This document shows positions 12,385 to 25,514 of a stretch of 64,000 nucleotides of DNA, one piece after another. The translations under genes and the position numbers were made by a program. The notes under the pieces are model-generated. The model was given only the letters and a program-made list of their open reading frames with translations, had not been told where the DNA came from and did no database searches. The stretch is from Brachionus manjavacas (taxonomy: Eukaryota; Rotifera; Eurotatoria; Ploima; Brachionidae). Numbering within the stretch: the first letter of the stretch is position 1; each line of letters opens with the position of its first letter. The stretch lies in contig JAHQIY010000017.1 in the NCBI GenBank assembly GCA_019054805.1, positions 1,922,001 through 1,986,000 on the forward strand, written 5' to 3'.

Positions 12385-12557
12385 AGAATAGATTAAAAAT
12401 TTTAAAGAGAATATAGAGAAAAAAAAAAAAATTTTTTATTCAAATTAATGATTTTTTCTTATTCAAATTAATGATTTTTTTTCTCTATATTTTCTTCAAA
12501 ATAGGCCAAATTTTAAAGATTACTACAAAAATTCTCTATAAAATGTTTGACTGGGTT
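12385..12557. repeat. AT-rich repeat, second copy ending TGACTGGGTT
   Basis: This shares TTCAAAATAGGCCAAATTTT and CTCTATAAAATGTnTGACTGGGT with the copy at 11440-11612. A block containing TTATTCAAATTAATGATTTTT is duplicated in tandem inside it (about 12437-12480). Both copies point the same way and bracket the LINE fragment. Confidence 0.55.
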
Positions 12558-12699
12558 GATCAAATCTCAGCTTTTAAACAAATAATTAGATAAAATATTA
12601 TCTTTAATTTAAGTCTAACTTTTTATCAATTTTAGAGTTTTACTTTTATTTTTTATAATTTCATAATTTTAGAGAGAACAGAATTAACAATTACTGATT

Positions 12700-12960
12700 A
12701 CAATTTTATAGAAACGCTTGGTTTGTGGTTCCAATCTAGTCTAAATAGCTGTAAAGTTTGCAGTCTTTAAGTGCTCGGATGAGTGACGCTGTTTATGATG
12801 AACGTCCCATTATAACTTAGGCGGCAGATTTTTATGTTGTAACCATACTGATGCCGGTCCCAAGTGCGGATGAAAAAATGGGAGGAAGACAAATTAACGC
12901 ACAAATACACAGGTCACAATTTTTGAATTATCTTGCAATATATTTAGGGTTTTACTCTTA
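12700..12960. repeat. GC-richer island resembling a retroelement 3' tail
   Basis: This stretch stands out from its AT-rich surroundings and has no long open frame. It contains GATGCCGGTCCCAAGTGCGG followed by ATGAAAAAATGGGAGGAAG. I associate that word pattern with 3' untranslated tails of animal non-LTR elements, but this is memory, not a search. It could also be an unrelated decayed repeat. Confidence 0.3.
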
Positions 12961-15497
12961 CCTACCATCTGAGATCTAATCTGTCATATTTCTGTAACTT
13001 AAATAATTAATTAATTTTTATCAGTCCAAAAATTAAAGATTATTTTTAATTCTTATTATTATTATTATATAATATGTCTACTATGATTTTATCTACTGAA
13101 TTTATCTATTATGTAAAAGAATTTAAAATGATTTTAGAAAAAAAAGTAAGTTATTTATTTCTTTGGATTTTATATTTTTTTTTAAATATCGTTGAGTGAA
13201 TAAAAAATTTTCTCCAAATAATCATTTAAAAAATTAAATTGAAAATTAAATTTAGTATGGTAACACAGCCTAAATGCATTTAATGTAAATTCGGTGACGT
13301 AATTTGAAAAACCGAAATATATCAGTCGTTTTATTATTTTTTTTAAACAACCCACATATTCTTGTAGATCTTGAAGAGAGGAATCCAAATATATAGATGA
13401 AATTTTTTTTTAAAATTTTTAAACCTTTTTTTTTTAATTCAAAGTTTTTTTTCGGCTAATTCGGTAGAATTTTTCAAATTAGTAATTATGTTTGACAATT
13501 TTTGATCCGATGACGGAACAAGTTTGACCTGACCTTATTTGCTTATCGTTTTCAGTGGGTCTTAATTAGTAGAAAATTATTTTACTAGAATTTTAAGATA
13601 GCCGATGGGTCCGTTGTCTAATGTTGTTATCACATCAACCCTAACCCAAAAATCCCACCCATTTACCCCTAAAAATAAAATATTTAACATAATTAGACTG
13701 AAAGGACAAAAACGATCACAATGACGTCATTTTTTATGAAAAATTTAAAATTTTGTTTCTCCTTTTTTTACAAAAATAATTTGATTTTATTTGGATAAAA
13801 ATATTCATTCTGTATTATCAATAATCGTCAATCTCACTCAAGCTTTAAATTTATACAACATTTCGAGAAAGATCTTTTTAACTAGAAAAAAATCAAACAT
13901 AAAATTTATTTTGAATTCGTTAATAATTCGTTTAAATTTTTTTCTAAATAGTTATGTTGTAGCGTTTATTTAAAAGAATAATAATAAAGAATATTTTAAA
14001 TATTTATATTTTTAAAAATAACACTTAAAATCCTTTTTTTAATTATTATCGGGCTAATTGGGTGAATTCGGTGAATATTCTGGAAAAGAGGTTAGTTTTG
14101 GGGCAAAATATATATGGTTTTCGGGGTATTTCGGTTAACCCAATTATCCCTATTAGCCCTAACATAATTAACCGCAGGAGGTAAATGGGTGAGTCAAAAA
14201 AATAGGTCTAATTCGGTGACAATTTTTGGAGTTTTCAAACAAAATGGGATCGTTTTATGCCATAAAAAAAAAATAGGTCACCCGGTTAGGCTCATTTACC
14301 TTAAAATAATATTAAAATTTAAAAGATAAACCTAATTCTAAACCGAGGCTGCGGGCTTAGGTCACTCGATTAAAATAACCCTAAAAATTCTTTAAAATCA
14401 GTAAATATGGCTTCATTTCTTTAATTAACTAAAAATCAATTAATATTTTTTTTATTCAAGTTAGTTAGTAAAAATAATGTTTGAAAATTTTGAAAATGCG
14501 GATATTTAATAGCTAAATGATTTTAGCAACAAAAAAAGATTGCTTTAATGTATTATTTTAAAATAATAATCTTTTTACCTATTTTTTATATGTCAAAAAT
14601 AAAATAATGAATAGAAAGAGCAAAATAAGCAGAATAAGAATTTGAGATCAGACAGAGAAAATACCCAAAAAGTTATTTTGGGGCATTTTCCCAAATTGGG
14701 ATATATCGTTTCATTTAATTTCCCTAAAAACACTATAATGATCTTAAAATCTAAATATTAAAATTGTTTTCACCAAAAATTTCAGATAAATTTTAAATCT
14801 ACATAGCATTTTTGATAAATCATGCTCACCCGGAAAAAAAATATAATTAAATTTAAATTTTTCTAGATAATGTTCAAATTTTAGTAATAAATATTTTTTA
14901 TTGAAATATATTAGCTTAAAACAAGAGATAAATAATTCAATTATTTATCTCTTATTTGAGTGTTAGTAACACTCAAATTATTTAACAAAAAATTTAAAAT
15001 TTGAAAAACTCATTCATGAGAAAGTCTAGTCATAGACTGTCCAAAAAAAACAAAATATAGCCTAAAAAATAAAAATGAATATCTTGTTCCTTCAAAAAGA
15101 AAATTCAATGATTACAATGAAAAAACAAACGATTATTTTTATTCAAATTTCATTAATAAATCCCTTATAGATGATCTTCATTTTGATCAAGCCTTTTTTT
15201 AACATAGAGTTTTATGCAATTTTATACAATATTTTGTAGCTTTGATATAAATTTCAAAAGCTTAATTATTTAAATATTCTTTTTGTATTATTTTATATAT
15301 ATATTATGAATAAATGGGCTCAACCATCCCTGTCAATGTTTTGACCTTTAGTCTTTTTGATTGAGTTAAAATAAAATTAGAATTAGTTCAATTTTAGTTA
15401 TCTTAGTTTAGTTTTTATTAACTTAGAAAAATAAATAACAATAATTATGCAGATTTAAAAATTAAAAAATACAATTAAAAAAAATTAAAAAAATCAA
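12961..15497. other. Non-coding tract with a distant inverted repeat
   Basis: No gene is recognised upstream of TDRD9. A (TTA)n-like run lies at about 13048-13070. The words CCCACCCATTTACCCC (about 13648-13663) and GGTAAATGGGTGAG (about 14180-14193) form an imperfect inverted repeat some 520 bp apart. GGTGAATTCGGTGA-like and GGTTA/TAACC words lie between and around them, suggesting a decayed TIR element. Short open frames at 13182-13388 and 13791-13973 show no family features. Confidence 0.4.
14923..14978. repeat. Two adjoining perfect palindromes
   Basis: Positions 14923-14953 are AAGAGATAAATAATT, one C, and its exact reverse complement. Positions 14954-14978 are ATTTGAGTGTTA, one G, and its exact reverse complement. 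The two hairpins (15-bp and 12-bp arms) abut without spacer, 520 bp upstream of the TDRD9 start. Function is unknown: they could be transposon-end debris or cruciform-forming DNA. Confidence 0.7.
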
Positions 15498-18400
15498 ATG
15501 TCTGAGAATGACTATCAAATAAGCTTCAAAACTGAGGCTAGATCACCACGCAAGCGAAACATTGGATGCTTGGTGCCAGCTACAGGTGGCTTTGGTCTTT
15601 CACCCAAAATCGATCCAGAAGAACAACGCCTCATTGAAGAAGAAAACTTAAACTACTCATCGCTTTCAAAAAGGGCCAGAACCTATGAACAAAATTTTCA
15701 ATATGTAGAGACTAATCGAACTGCCGAAAACAAGTTAGTGTCAAAATTAAATCAAGAAAATCTGATCAAAACAGAGCCCGAACTACCAGACTCAACTCTA
15801 ATCGATTTTTATAACACTCCGAGCTATAACTTTTTCAACCACAAATACAACTCGAATTTACCTATTTTACAACACAGAGAAGAAATAGTTCAAAATTTAC
15901 AAAATTACAACATACTGATAATACAAGGAAATACAGGATGTGGCAAAACTACTCAAGTTCCGCAGTATATCATCGATGATGCCGCAAAAAGCTCTAGAAG
16001 ATGTAAAATGTTGATCACTCAACCAAGACGTATTGCGGCCAAGAGCATCTCAAAGCGAGTGTGTGACGAACGAGGTTGGAAGTGGGGATCAGTTTGTGGG
16101 TACAAAGTAAGCTTGGAAAACAAATTTAGCGAAGAGACAAGACTTTTTTATGTGACCACCGGATACTTGCTCGAAATGATAGTTGCCAATCATGCAGAAC
16201 TCCAAAACTACACCCACATAGTACTTGATGAGATACATGACAGGGATCTTGATACTGATTTGGTGATTCTGTTGATTAAATTGTTGCTGATGAAGCAATT
16301 TAGTGGAAAGGTGGTAATGATGTCGGCCACTTTGGACCCAGAAATTTTTATCCAATATTTTTCACCTTATGCAATTAAAAATCACATCCCAGTAATTCAA
16401 TGCAAAATAAATGTGTTCGATGTTGTCACCAAGCATTTAGATGATATAGAGGATATGGTTAATTTTGAGGTTAGTTTTTGTGTCTTTTTTTAATTAAGTA
16501 GTTTATTTATCTGAAAAATAATTTATTGTTTAATAATTAATTTTTTTAATTCCAGGGTTAAAAATAAAATGAAGATTGTCTATAAAAATTTAATTTTTAA
16601 ATCAAATCGTTAAAGTAAATTTGAGGTTGCTAAAGTTTTAAATTTCTTGCAAATTTAATTATTAAGTTAATAATTTAAATAAAAAATTATCTCTCTGTAT
16701 TTTATTAAGATGAAGCACAAAGTATTTAGTTTATTTTAAAAGTCAGAAGTCTCAAGTCAAGTATAAGTTTGGACTTGAACTTTTGAGGCATTGTGAATTT
16801 TGGAACAAAAAACAAAAACAAAAATTTAAAATTGCAATAAGCAAAATGTATCAGTTGATACAAGAGTTGTATCAGCCATACTTTGTCTCTGCAAAATCTC
16901 TGCAATTCTTATATTGCAAATCCTCTGAAGAAAATTTGGGATGGAACATGTTTGGAAACATTTTGGAATTAATTGAAGAAAAAAAGATGTGTGCTTAGCG
17001 AATTTTGTCGGAAAAAAATTCATAAAAAAGTTAATGAACAGAAATGAGGAAGCTAAGTGAACTTTAACTTACAAAAATTTTCTAGCTTAAAATTTTTTTA
17101 CAAAAACCGTAATTCTTTGAAGACTTTAAGACACAATTTCTGCAAAAACTATCAGAAAAATATAATTAATAGCTTGTTTAAATCAAGATAAAATTCTCTA
17201 ATAAGTGATGCATCCAAATAGTGTTTAAATTTAATAACCACTGAGGACAAAGTCCGGTCAGAGTATTGATCAACTCTGAGGGTTTAAACATGTAAACAAA
17301 TACAATTAAGAAAAAGATTGTTATTTAAAAAAAAAAATGAAGTTTTGTAAATCTTGTCAAATTTCCAAAATATTTTCTATATTTAATTATGAATTTTAAT
17401 TTAATTAAATTTCGCACCACCATTTTTGGGCACTCGTTATTATAAAACAAATAATTTTATATTAATTAAGTAAGGATTAGAAATATTTTTTTTTATGTAG
17501 ACACTAATATTATTAATGATGTAGAATATTTTTATTTACGCAATTAATTATTTGATTAAATAACAGTTTTTTTTAATTAATTTAATATGTGATACAATTT
17601 TGAAAGAAAATACAAGAAATTGTAAATAATAATTATTTAAAATTCTTTCAAATATGTTTTTATATTTTGTTCTGGGTCCTTTGTTCAAATTTCTTTCTAC
17701 TATTTCTTACTTTTTCTTCAAAAATTTTTATAAATTATTTTTGTACTAAAAACTTAAAAATTCAACTAAAAATTCAATTACTAAAATAAAAAATAAATTT
17801 TAAATAATTTTTAATAACTTTTTTGATTTAAAAAAACTTTTTGCATTCAAAAAACTTTTTTTGACTTTGGAATTAATTTCAGCATTATAATATAATTTTT
17901 TACCAAATTCTAAAATTCTTGATTTGAAAAGTTTGTCTGATAGGAGTGATGATAGAAAAGACACTCAAGAAATTGCTACATAAAGATAAAGATCAAAGAG
18001 AAAAGACGTAGTATTTTGGAGTTTAGATTTCATTTTAAGATATTAAAATTTTTTTTTGAACTAAAAAAAAATAATTTTTGCTGTTAAAAAAAATTAACAT
18101 TTAAATTCAAAATTTAAATTGGGTCTGATTAGTTTCAGTTTAAAGATTTAAAAAAGAATTAACTTGATTAATATTTTGATTAAAATTAGAAAAATTAAAA
18201 AAATTTAAAGGCCATAATTTTCCTCACCGATAATTTTATAAAAATAAATATAATTTAAAAATTTATAAATTAAAATAAATTAAAATAAAATTTATTAATT
18301 ATAATTATTTAAATTAAAATTTATTAAAAAGACTCTAGCCTTGATTTTAGCCGAAACTAGGCTCGCTCTGGACCCCAAAACATTATTTGCTAAAATTAAA

Positions 18401-21400
18401 AACCATTCTATCAAAATCTTTTGAACTGAAACTAAAACAAAAAAAATTCTATAATCAATTTCAGATAGATTAAAATATAATTAAAAAAAATAAGCTTTTT
18501 GTTAAAAAATTTATTTAAGACTGGCATTGAATTTAAATATGACAATCCTTTGGTCTTTGACGAACAATTTGAAATAATGTCTAGGCTACTTAGGCACATA
18601 GATAGTAAAGAAGTAGCAGTGCAGAATTTGGACACAATTAATGGCTTGGCAACAATTCGCGGTGCTGCATTAATTTTTTTACCAGGATGGCATGAAATTG
18701 AGCGAGCTGAAAAATATTTGATCGAAAACTTGTCAGACAACAATTTGGTCATATGCAGACTTCACAGCGAAATTTCTCTCGAGACTCAAATGCAGGCCTT
18801 TGATGACACAGCTCCGTATTACCGCAAAATAATTCTTAGCACCAGCATTGCCGAGAGTTCGCTCACAGTCCCAGATGTAAAATACATCATCGACTTTTGT
18901 CTTACCAAAGTTCCTTACACAGATCCAACAACCAACTATACATCACTACAATTGGCTTGGGCATCCAAGTCCAACATGCGTCAAAGACGAGGCAGGGCTG
19001 GCCGAGTCTCTCAAGGCATTTATTTCAGATTGATACCCGCTAGATTTTACAAAGAAGCCATCAATGATCACCCGGAGCCGGCCATCACCAGAGAATCAAT
19101 TGACAAATTAATTTTGAACATAAAGCGTGTGTGCAGTGACAAGCCGAAGAAAATCCTCGGCTTGGCTCTGACCCCGCCAACATTGGACCAAATTGAAAGA
19201 ACCATCATTTACTTAAAACAAGTAGGGGCCCTTTCTTTGTACAAAAAACAGTTAATTTGTCCTGATGACGGTGATTTGACCTACGCAGGCTCAATAATGG
19301 TCTCTTTGCCAATAGATCTGAGACTGACCAAGCTAATTTTGTACGGACATGTGTTCGATAGGCTCAGAGATGCCGTAGTCCTAGCAGCTGCTTTGTCAGC
19401 CAAAAGCATATTCACTCTGCGCCCTGGCTCCCAGTTCGAGTTCTACAAAGGAAAATATTACTTTTCCAGCGGTCAAATGAGTGATTTTACATGTATCCTA
19501 AATGCATATAATTTGTGGAAGGCACACAAGCGATACAGCCGAATGAGTGGCAAAGAAATGGCAAAATGGTGCCACGATCACAATTTGGACCTGAAAAATT
19601 TAAATGAGGCGGAAAAAATTCGCCAAGAGATCGAAAAAAGACTAAGTGCCCGCCATGGCCTAAAAGTGAAGGAACCAACGAAGGACATACGTGAGCTAGC
19701 CTTTGGCAAACAGGATGTGATGGATCCGCAAGCAGCCATTGACGAATACTACATACTCAATTTTATGATTGCGGGTGCTTTTTATCCAAACTATTTTAAG
19801 ACCGGTATTAGTGATGAAAGGGAAATTGTAAAAATGCTGAATGGTAAAGATGCCAAAACCACCATTGCTGTCACATCGTTTCCAGACTCGGCAATTGTTT
19901 ATCACAAAAAAATCCAGGAGATATTCAGTTTGTGTTCGTCAAACTTGGTAGTTCATTATGAGGAAAAAAAAGCGTTTATAGAGTTCAAAGAAAGCTTTGA
20001 GCTGGTCAATAAAATTGCCAATGGAGTTTACTTGTCTTTAGTTTTGAACAAATTAGACAGACCTATTGAGCTAAGTCGAGTTTTTGCCAAGGATTACCAA
20101 AGAGTTAGAAGAGACTTGGATTTTTTGAGAAAATTAAAAGCCAAAGAATACGGCATTGGATACACGAGTCGAATAACGACCACTAGTCAAAGTATGGATG
20201 ACGATGTTAGTTTGTTAGTTAAGGACATGAATGAATTTCGAGTTAAGCCAGTTGTGCTGAATCAGCTGACGCATTTCTGGGCACATATTGATGAAGAGCA
20301 TCATCAAGTTCAGCTGAATAGGATCGAAGAGTTTTTGGCAAATTCTAGTTATAAGTTTAAAGTGTGCAAAAAGGAGAATCTGGCTGTGGGAAAGCTGGTT
20401 GTTTGCTTTCATTTTACCGGAAATGGAACCGAGTGTGGATTCTACAGAGCTCGAATTAACAAAATTAATAATATGGGCTGCCATGTAAGTTCTATAATAA
20501 AATTTTATTGAAAGTTTATTTTTTTTTAAGATTATTTTTAATTTTTGGTATTTATTTATTTATTCAACAAGTGGGTAAAACAAAATTGTTTAAGCAAATT
20601 TTTTTATTGTTTGGAATTAAAGATAATAAAAAGCTCCCAAAGAGTTAAAAACAAAACTTTTAAAAATTTAAGAACAATCTGATGTTAAGTGTTTACAATT
20701 ATTAATTTAACTAAAATATTATCTTAACATTATCCCTAATAAATTCTTTTACTTTTTTTTTTGAAAATATTTTTAATCTTAGAAAATTTTTCTAAATCTG
20801 ACGATTAAAATAACTGTTTCTGACAAACGGAAAGGTTTCATCAGATATTTGACTCTAAGTATTTTTTCAAAATTATTAATTCTAGCCTAAGAGACAAAAT
20901 TACACTAAATGGCTTATAAAAAATTAAAAATCATTAATTAAATAATTAAAATATGATATTTCACATAATAGAAAAAAAATTTTCATTGAAATAAAGAAAA
21001 AAATTTAAAGAAAAATAATGATTTTTTTCTATTTTTCTAAATTACATCAACTAAAAAGTTTTTTCTATCACCTTTTTGAAAAATTCCAGAAGATTGCTGA
21101 TTAGATTTTAAAATTTTTGCTTTTTCAAAATATAAAAATTGAAAATGTCACGCTTAATTTTTAAAAATGTCATCTTACAAAAAAAAAGAGTAATTTATAA
21201 AATGGATAAGAAAAAATATAAAATTTTAATTTAACTTAATTTTTTATAAATTGACAAGACTTTTTCATTTTTAATTTATCAAATAAAAAAAATAAGTATT
21301 TAAAAAAAAATTTTACAAAAAAAAAAAGATTATCATAATTAGAAAAAATAGACTTGATTATTAAAATACAGTTTTAAATTTTTCAAAAGTATTATAAATT

Positions 21401-24400
21401 AGATAAGTGCTTTTTTTTAAAATAAAAACAATACGTCAGATTATAAACAAATATTTTTTGCTTTTTTGAACTTGAATTTAAATCAAAGGGATGTGTCTAA
21501 TATTTGATAAAATATAATTTATTAAGGAATTAAAGCACTTAATATATATTTGAGATTTTTTCCAAATTATTTGGAATAGTTCATTCTTTTTTGGAAAATA
21601 ATTGTAAAGATAAAAACAACTAGATTTAAATTAATTTTAATTAATTTTAATAATAAATAACATTTGAAACTATTTAGATCATTTACGTGGATTACGGCAA
21701 TAGTGAAGAAAAAGATTTCTCATTGATATATGAATGTCCTCAAGAGTTGATCAAAATTCCGAGCCAAGTGATTTTTTTTCAATATTTAAGATTCAAACTA
21801 TTCAAATTAAATTTATTTATTTTTTTTAGGCAATACGCTGCGAACTTGCACACTTAAGATTAGATTCAATAATTTTGTCAGACAAAGTAAGATCAGAAAA
21901 AGCTTTGGACGAATACAGTACCATTTTGTATTCTGTACAAAATTTAAAAGCAAGAATTTACTCCATTGTAGAGAATACGCTCCGAGTTATTCTATTTGAC
22001 TCGGACAATCCTTTATTCGAGTATGACTTAGCTTCTAAATTAATCAAAATTGGAATTTTTGATAAATGTGATGAACCCTATGCTTCCAAGGTATGCATTT
22101 TATCCACATCTTTAAAGAAATTTTTAAATTCACATACAAAAAAAAAAATTCTAGTTAAGAGCTTTTTAAAAATTCAAAATTTTAAACTATTACTTCAAAT
22201 TTTTTCTTTCCATATGTTCAATATATGCTCTCTCCAAGTCAACAATACCAAAACTATTTGATACGGCTGGAACAGCTAAAGTGTTGAAAGTGGTGATTTT
22301 ATTTATAGAGCTCAGCTTAGTCTTTAAAATCTAATGAATTCGATAATAGTTCTCTTTCATGATCTTAACTCTCTTCTGAATTTTATCTTTGCAACCGCTT
22401 TCATCCACACCAAGGTACTTGTACCATATTTCTCATTAAAATAGATATTTTGTCTTTTGAAAACAACCGATGCGCATTTTTTTTATTTTCCGTGGCAAAA
22501 TTGAAAGGAAAAATTGTTTTTTTATTTCTTTAAAAAATGTGGTTTATTAACAATAATTGGTTTTAGTTCGAAACTAAATATCAAAATTTTTTTATGTTTT
22601 AAATTTGTTCCTGTATTTTTTACAAAACCGATATGATTTTAAACAAACAAATACAAGGGGTCAATAATACACAAAAAATAAATATAAAATGTTGAATTAA
22701 GTGAGATAAGAGATTTATAGACTCAAAAAATAGTAAAAGAAAAAGTATTAAATCAAATTGGTTTTGTAAAAAATATAGTGAAAAAATTCAAAATTCTAAA
22801 AATAATCTACATTTATTAAGAAATTAAAATATTTTTCTTCTCAATTTTAGTCTCGAAATTAATAAAAAACATTTCTTTATTTTTGATAATTGTTGCAGAT
22901 TTGGTCAAAGTTGGCCAAATCAAAACTTTGCCTTTAAATATTTGTTTTTAGTTTTTTAGTTTCTTTTTTAAAGAGAAGTTGATTAATTTTGATTTAAATT
23001 ATTAATTAATTGAATTAACCTCCTTTTAAGGAGAAGTAAATTTAAAAGTTCCAAAAAAAAAAAAGAAAACAAAGATGAAAATTGAATTATTAAGTGAGAA
23101 TAAAAAAAATAAATACAAAAATATAATAAATTATGCTCATTTCCGATTAAAACAAGTTTTTTTTTAAATTTTATTTACTTTATTTAATTAATGTCTTTGA
23201 TGAAATTCAACTCTCCAATTTTAAAATCCAAATCTGACTATGACTTTTGACCAAATCTGGTTTGTAGCTGCTTCTTTTTCAAAAAATATGATTCAAAGCA
23301 GCATTAAATCTCAAAAAAATTTGAAGTTTAAAAGTTAAAAATACTATAATATTATATAACTATATAACTTGTGAAAATTATGCCAAGGACTGGAAAATCG
23401 AATTTAATGCCTCTAAATCGGCATCAATCCTATTCGAAAAAAAAAGTACAAGTTATAAAACAGAATTTAAATTAAAAGGCTCTACAATTCCAAAAGTACA
23501 AAGTTTGATTTATCTTGGCCTACCCATTGGAAATCAAAAATCAATAAAGGATTTTGTGGAAAATAAGATTATAAAAGTTGAAAAAAGTTAGAATAGAGTT
23601 GTCAAAATAGAATTGGATGCAAACAAAAATTAATAAACCCAGAAACTATAGCTTTCTTATACAAGCAGTTTTCTCAATCAATCTTTAGATATCATTTAGA
23701 TTATATCTTCATTAATGAAAAGAGTTTAAAGGAATTTGATATACGGCAAAATATTTTAATAAAGCGATTTATTAGACTCACTAAATTTACAAAAACAAAA
23801 CCCTTGAACAAAGCACTAAAATTGGAGTCAATTAGACAAATTTATTTTAAGCATAAAATATTCTTTGTCAAACAAATTTTCAATAACCAATTATGCAAAA
23901 ACGTTTTTGAATACTTAAGAAAAGTTTATAAGATATTTAATAGAGAGAATACTTCTTTTATTAAACAGTTATCAAAAGTTGAAGATCTGACTTATATAAA
24001 TTGTACTGAATACGATTTAGCATTCAGTATTCTTTTGATTGAATGGTGCCTCGAATGTAGCAACTCTTGACTAACTGACTCGATAAAATACTATTTTTAT
24101 TCAATAGAATATTGTATATTGAATAATCTTTTTCATTTTTTTGTATATAATTAACTGAATTTTTTACTTAATTGTAAAATGGATATTTAACTGTCCATTT
24201 TTTTTTTTTTTAAATTTCAATTTGTCCATGGGACTTAAACTTTAATTAATTAAATAAATAAATAAATAAAAAATAAATAAACAATATCAGTGGAACTAAA
24301 TTTTCGGGTTTAGATGCCGAATTCAAATATTTAATTCAATTTTGGTATTCAAATTTAAAATATATCTAAATATGAAATTATATATTTTAAATAGAAAGAT

Positions 24401-25514
24401 TCTTTTTATTTTTCATTTTTACCAGCATACTTTGAGCTTGATTATTCATACTTCTTAAAAAAGAAAGAAAGAGTTTTTTTTTTTTTAATCTGCTCAAGTG
24501 TGAACCAGCATTCTATTCAAATTGATGATTTTTAGCTGAAACATGAAGAAAGAATCAATACTAGATTTTATGAAGGCGTTGAATGCTCCAAGTCCTCCAA
24601 AGAATGGGTTCACTTAGAAAACATAGAAAACAACATCAGCAGCTTACGCTTTGATAAAAATGAAAAATTTGTGTTCAAAATTCGCAGTCCTATTGAAACA
24701 CGTTTATACACTATGACTAAAGAGCCTCATCACGTGTCAGCCCGTCCTGATCGCCTTTCCATTAACCGGATCCTGCTCGACCAGGACCACACTTTAAAGT
24801 GTTCAAACTTGCTGGTGGCTCATCAAGTATCCGACAACGGAAGAGACATTGTTCTTAGGGAGACTTGTTTACTTCCAAAAATAAAAGGTCTTGTTTCTTT
24901 GGTTCTTTTGGCGTTTTCTCCTGAAGTCGAGTTTCGCTATGATCCTAAGACTTTGACTTACACGGGCGCTCTTTGTGGCCTCGGATTTGACACAGTTACC
25001 AGAAGACCTATTTTCACAGAAAATGATATTGAGGATTATTTTGAGGTCGATTTCTATGATCGGGACATTGCTTTGGTAAAATAAATAATTGATGAAATTT
25101 ATTTGAAAATTAAAAAAAAATTTAGCTCAACTCGTTCAGATCGATTGTTAATCAATTGATAGTTGGAGGTGAAAATTCAAAAAAATTGACAGGTGATGAT
25201 GATGCAGAAAAAGTGAGAAACTTACAAAGAAACAGTCGGACTTCAATTCTTGCACTTCTTTCCGAAAAGAGAACATTAAAGGAGGCCCAGTTTTTTGATC
25301 GACGCTTTAAGTGGAAACAAGTGAGATTCAAAAAATAAAGTACTGAATTATTCACAATAAAACAATTTTTTATTTTTAGGTAAATGAGAAACATTTAAAA
25401 AACCTGAGCGATAGAGACAAAATAATCTTCAAGTCGAGAGAAAAAAATTTAACTTTCTTAATGCCTTTGAGGGCGGTTGATTTTGCCAAAATAAAATTAG
25501 AGAAATGTAATTAA
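15498..25514 (+). CDS. TDRD9: TDRD9/Spindle-E-like DEAH-type helicase with Tudor domain
   Basis: ATP-dependent RNA helicase of the piRNA pathway, which in animal germ cells acts with PIWI proteins to silence transposons. Seven exons join in phase: 15498-16469, 18520-20484, 21678-21767, 21830-22090, 24536-25075, 25126-25320 and 25380-25514. They give about 1385 residues, close to the vertebrate length. Exon 1 holds Walker A GNTGCGKT (144-151), DEIH (244-247) and SAT (276-278). Exon 2 begins at ACTGGC after TTTAAG and holds motif VI QRRGRAGR (479-486), the helicase-associated region and the start of a Tudor fold. The Tudor core crosses the exon 2/3 splice (ECGFYRARI, then IIYVDYGNSEE, about residue 980). 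Exon 5 keeps the family-specific RETCLLPKIKGL and GALCGLGFD blocks. DEIH replaces DEAH. The 2.05-kb and 2.45-kb introns are repeat-rich. Confidence 0.93.
22235..22430 (-). mobile_element. LINE fragment, antisense in a TDRD9 intron
   Basis: A minus-strand frame reads YKYLGVDESGCKDKI, then KENYYRI, ILKTKLSSINKITTFNTLAV and SFGIVDLERAYI. This YKYLGv ... R.iLkT.L...Nk..a.NTlAvP...ysFGi pattern is the C-terminal side of a non-LTR reverse transcriptase. A stop interrupts the frame after NYYRIH. Only this small part remains. Confidence 0.55.
22896..23259. mobile_element. hAT-like MITE copy in a TDRD9 intron
   Basis: Left terminus CAGATTTGGTCAAAGTTGG; right terminus, reverse complemented, CAGATTTGGTCAAAAGTCAT. 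It is about 364 bp, without coding capacity, and of the same family as 38304-38819 and 46115-46403. The 8-bp flanks match only in part. Confidence 0.6.
23380..24290 (+). mobile_element. LINE 3' fragment with (AAAT)n tail in a TDRD9 intron
   Basis: First frame: YAKDWKIEFNASKSASILF, then IPKVQSLIYLGLPIG and VENKIIKVEK, typical of a non-LTR reverse-transcriptase C-terminus. A stop near 23590 and a frame change lead to the open frame of the 3' part (FRYHLDYIF near 23690, then KIFFVKQIF, ending WCLECSNS at 24067). The element ends in a TAAATAAATAAATAAAT-type tail at about 24243-24285, the usual 3' signature of LINE insertion. It is 5' truncated, sense to the host gene and interrupted, hence inactive. 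Confidence 0.7.

Noticed and set aside
13182-13973. Two small open frames as genes
   Set aside because: Composition equals the surroundings and there are no domains or splice partners.
14923-14978. Bacterial-type terminators
   Set aside because: The hairpins lack GC stems and U-tracts and the sequence is eukaryotic.
18483-18519. TDRD9 exon 2 beginning at TTTCAG or TAAG near 18464-18494
   Set aside because: Those acceptors would give stops or the wrong phase; TTTAAG|ACTGGC at 18520 keeps phase 0.
24243-24285. Repeat units resembling a CRISPR array or satellite
   Set aside because: These are AAAT units at the end of a LINE insertion, without spacers.
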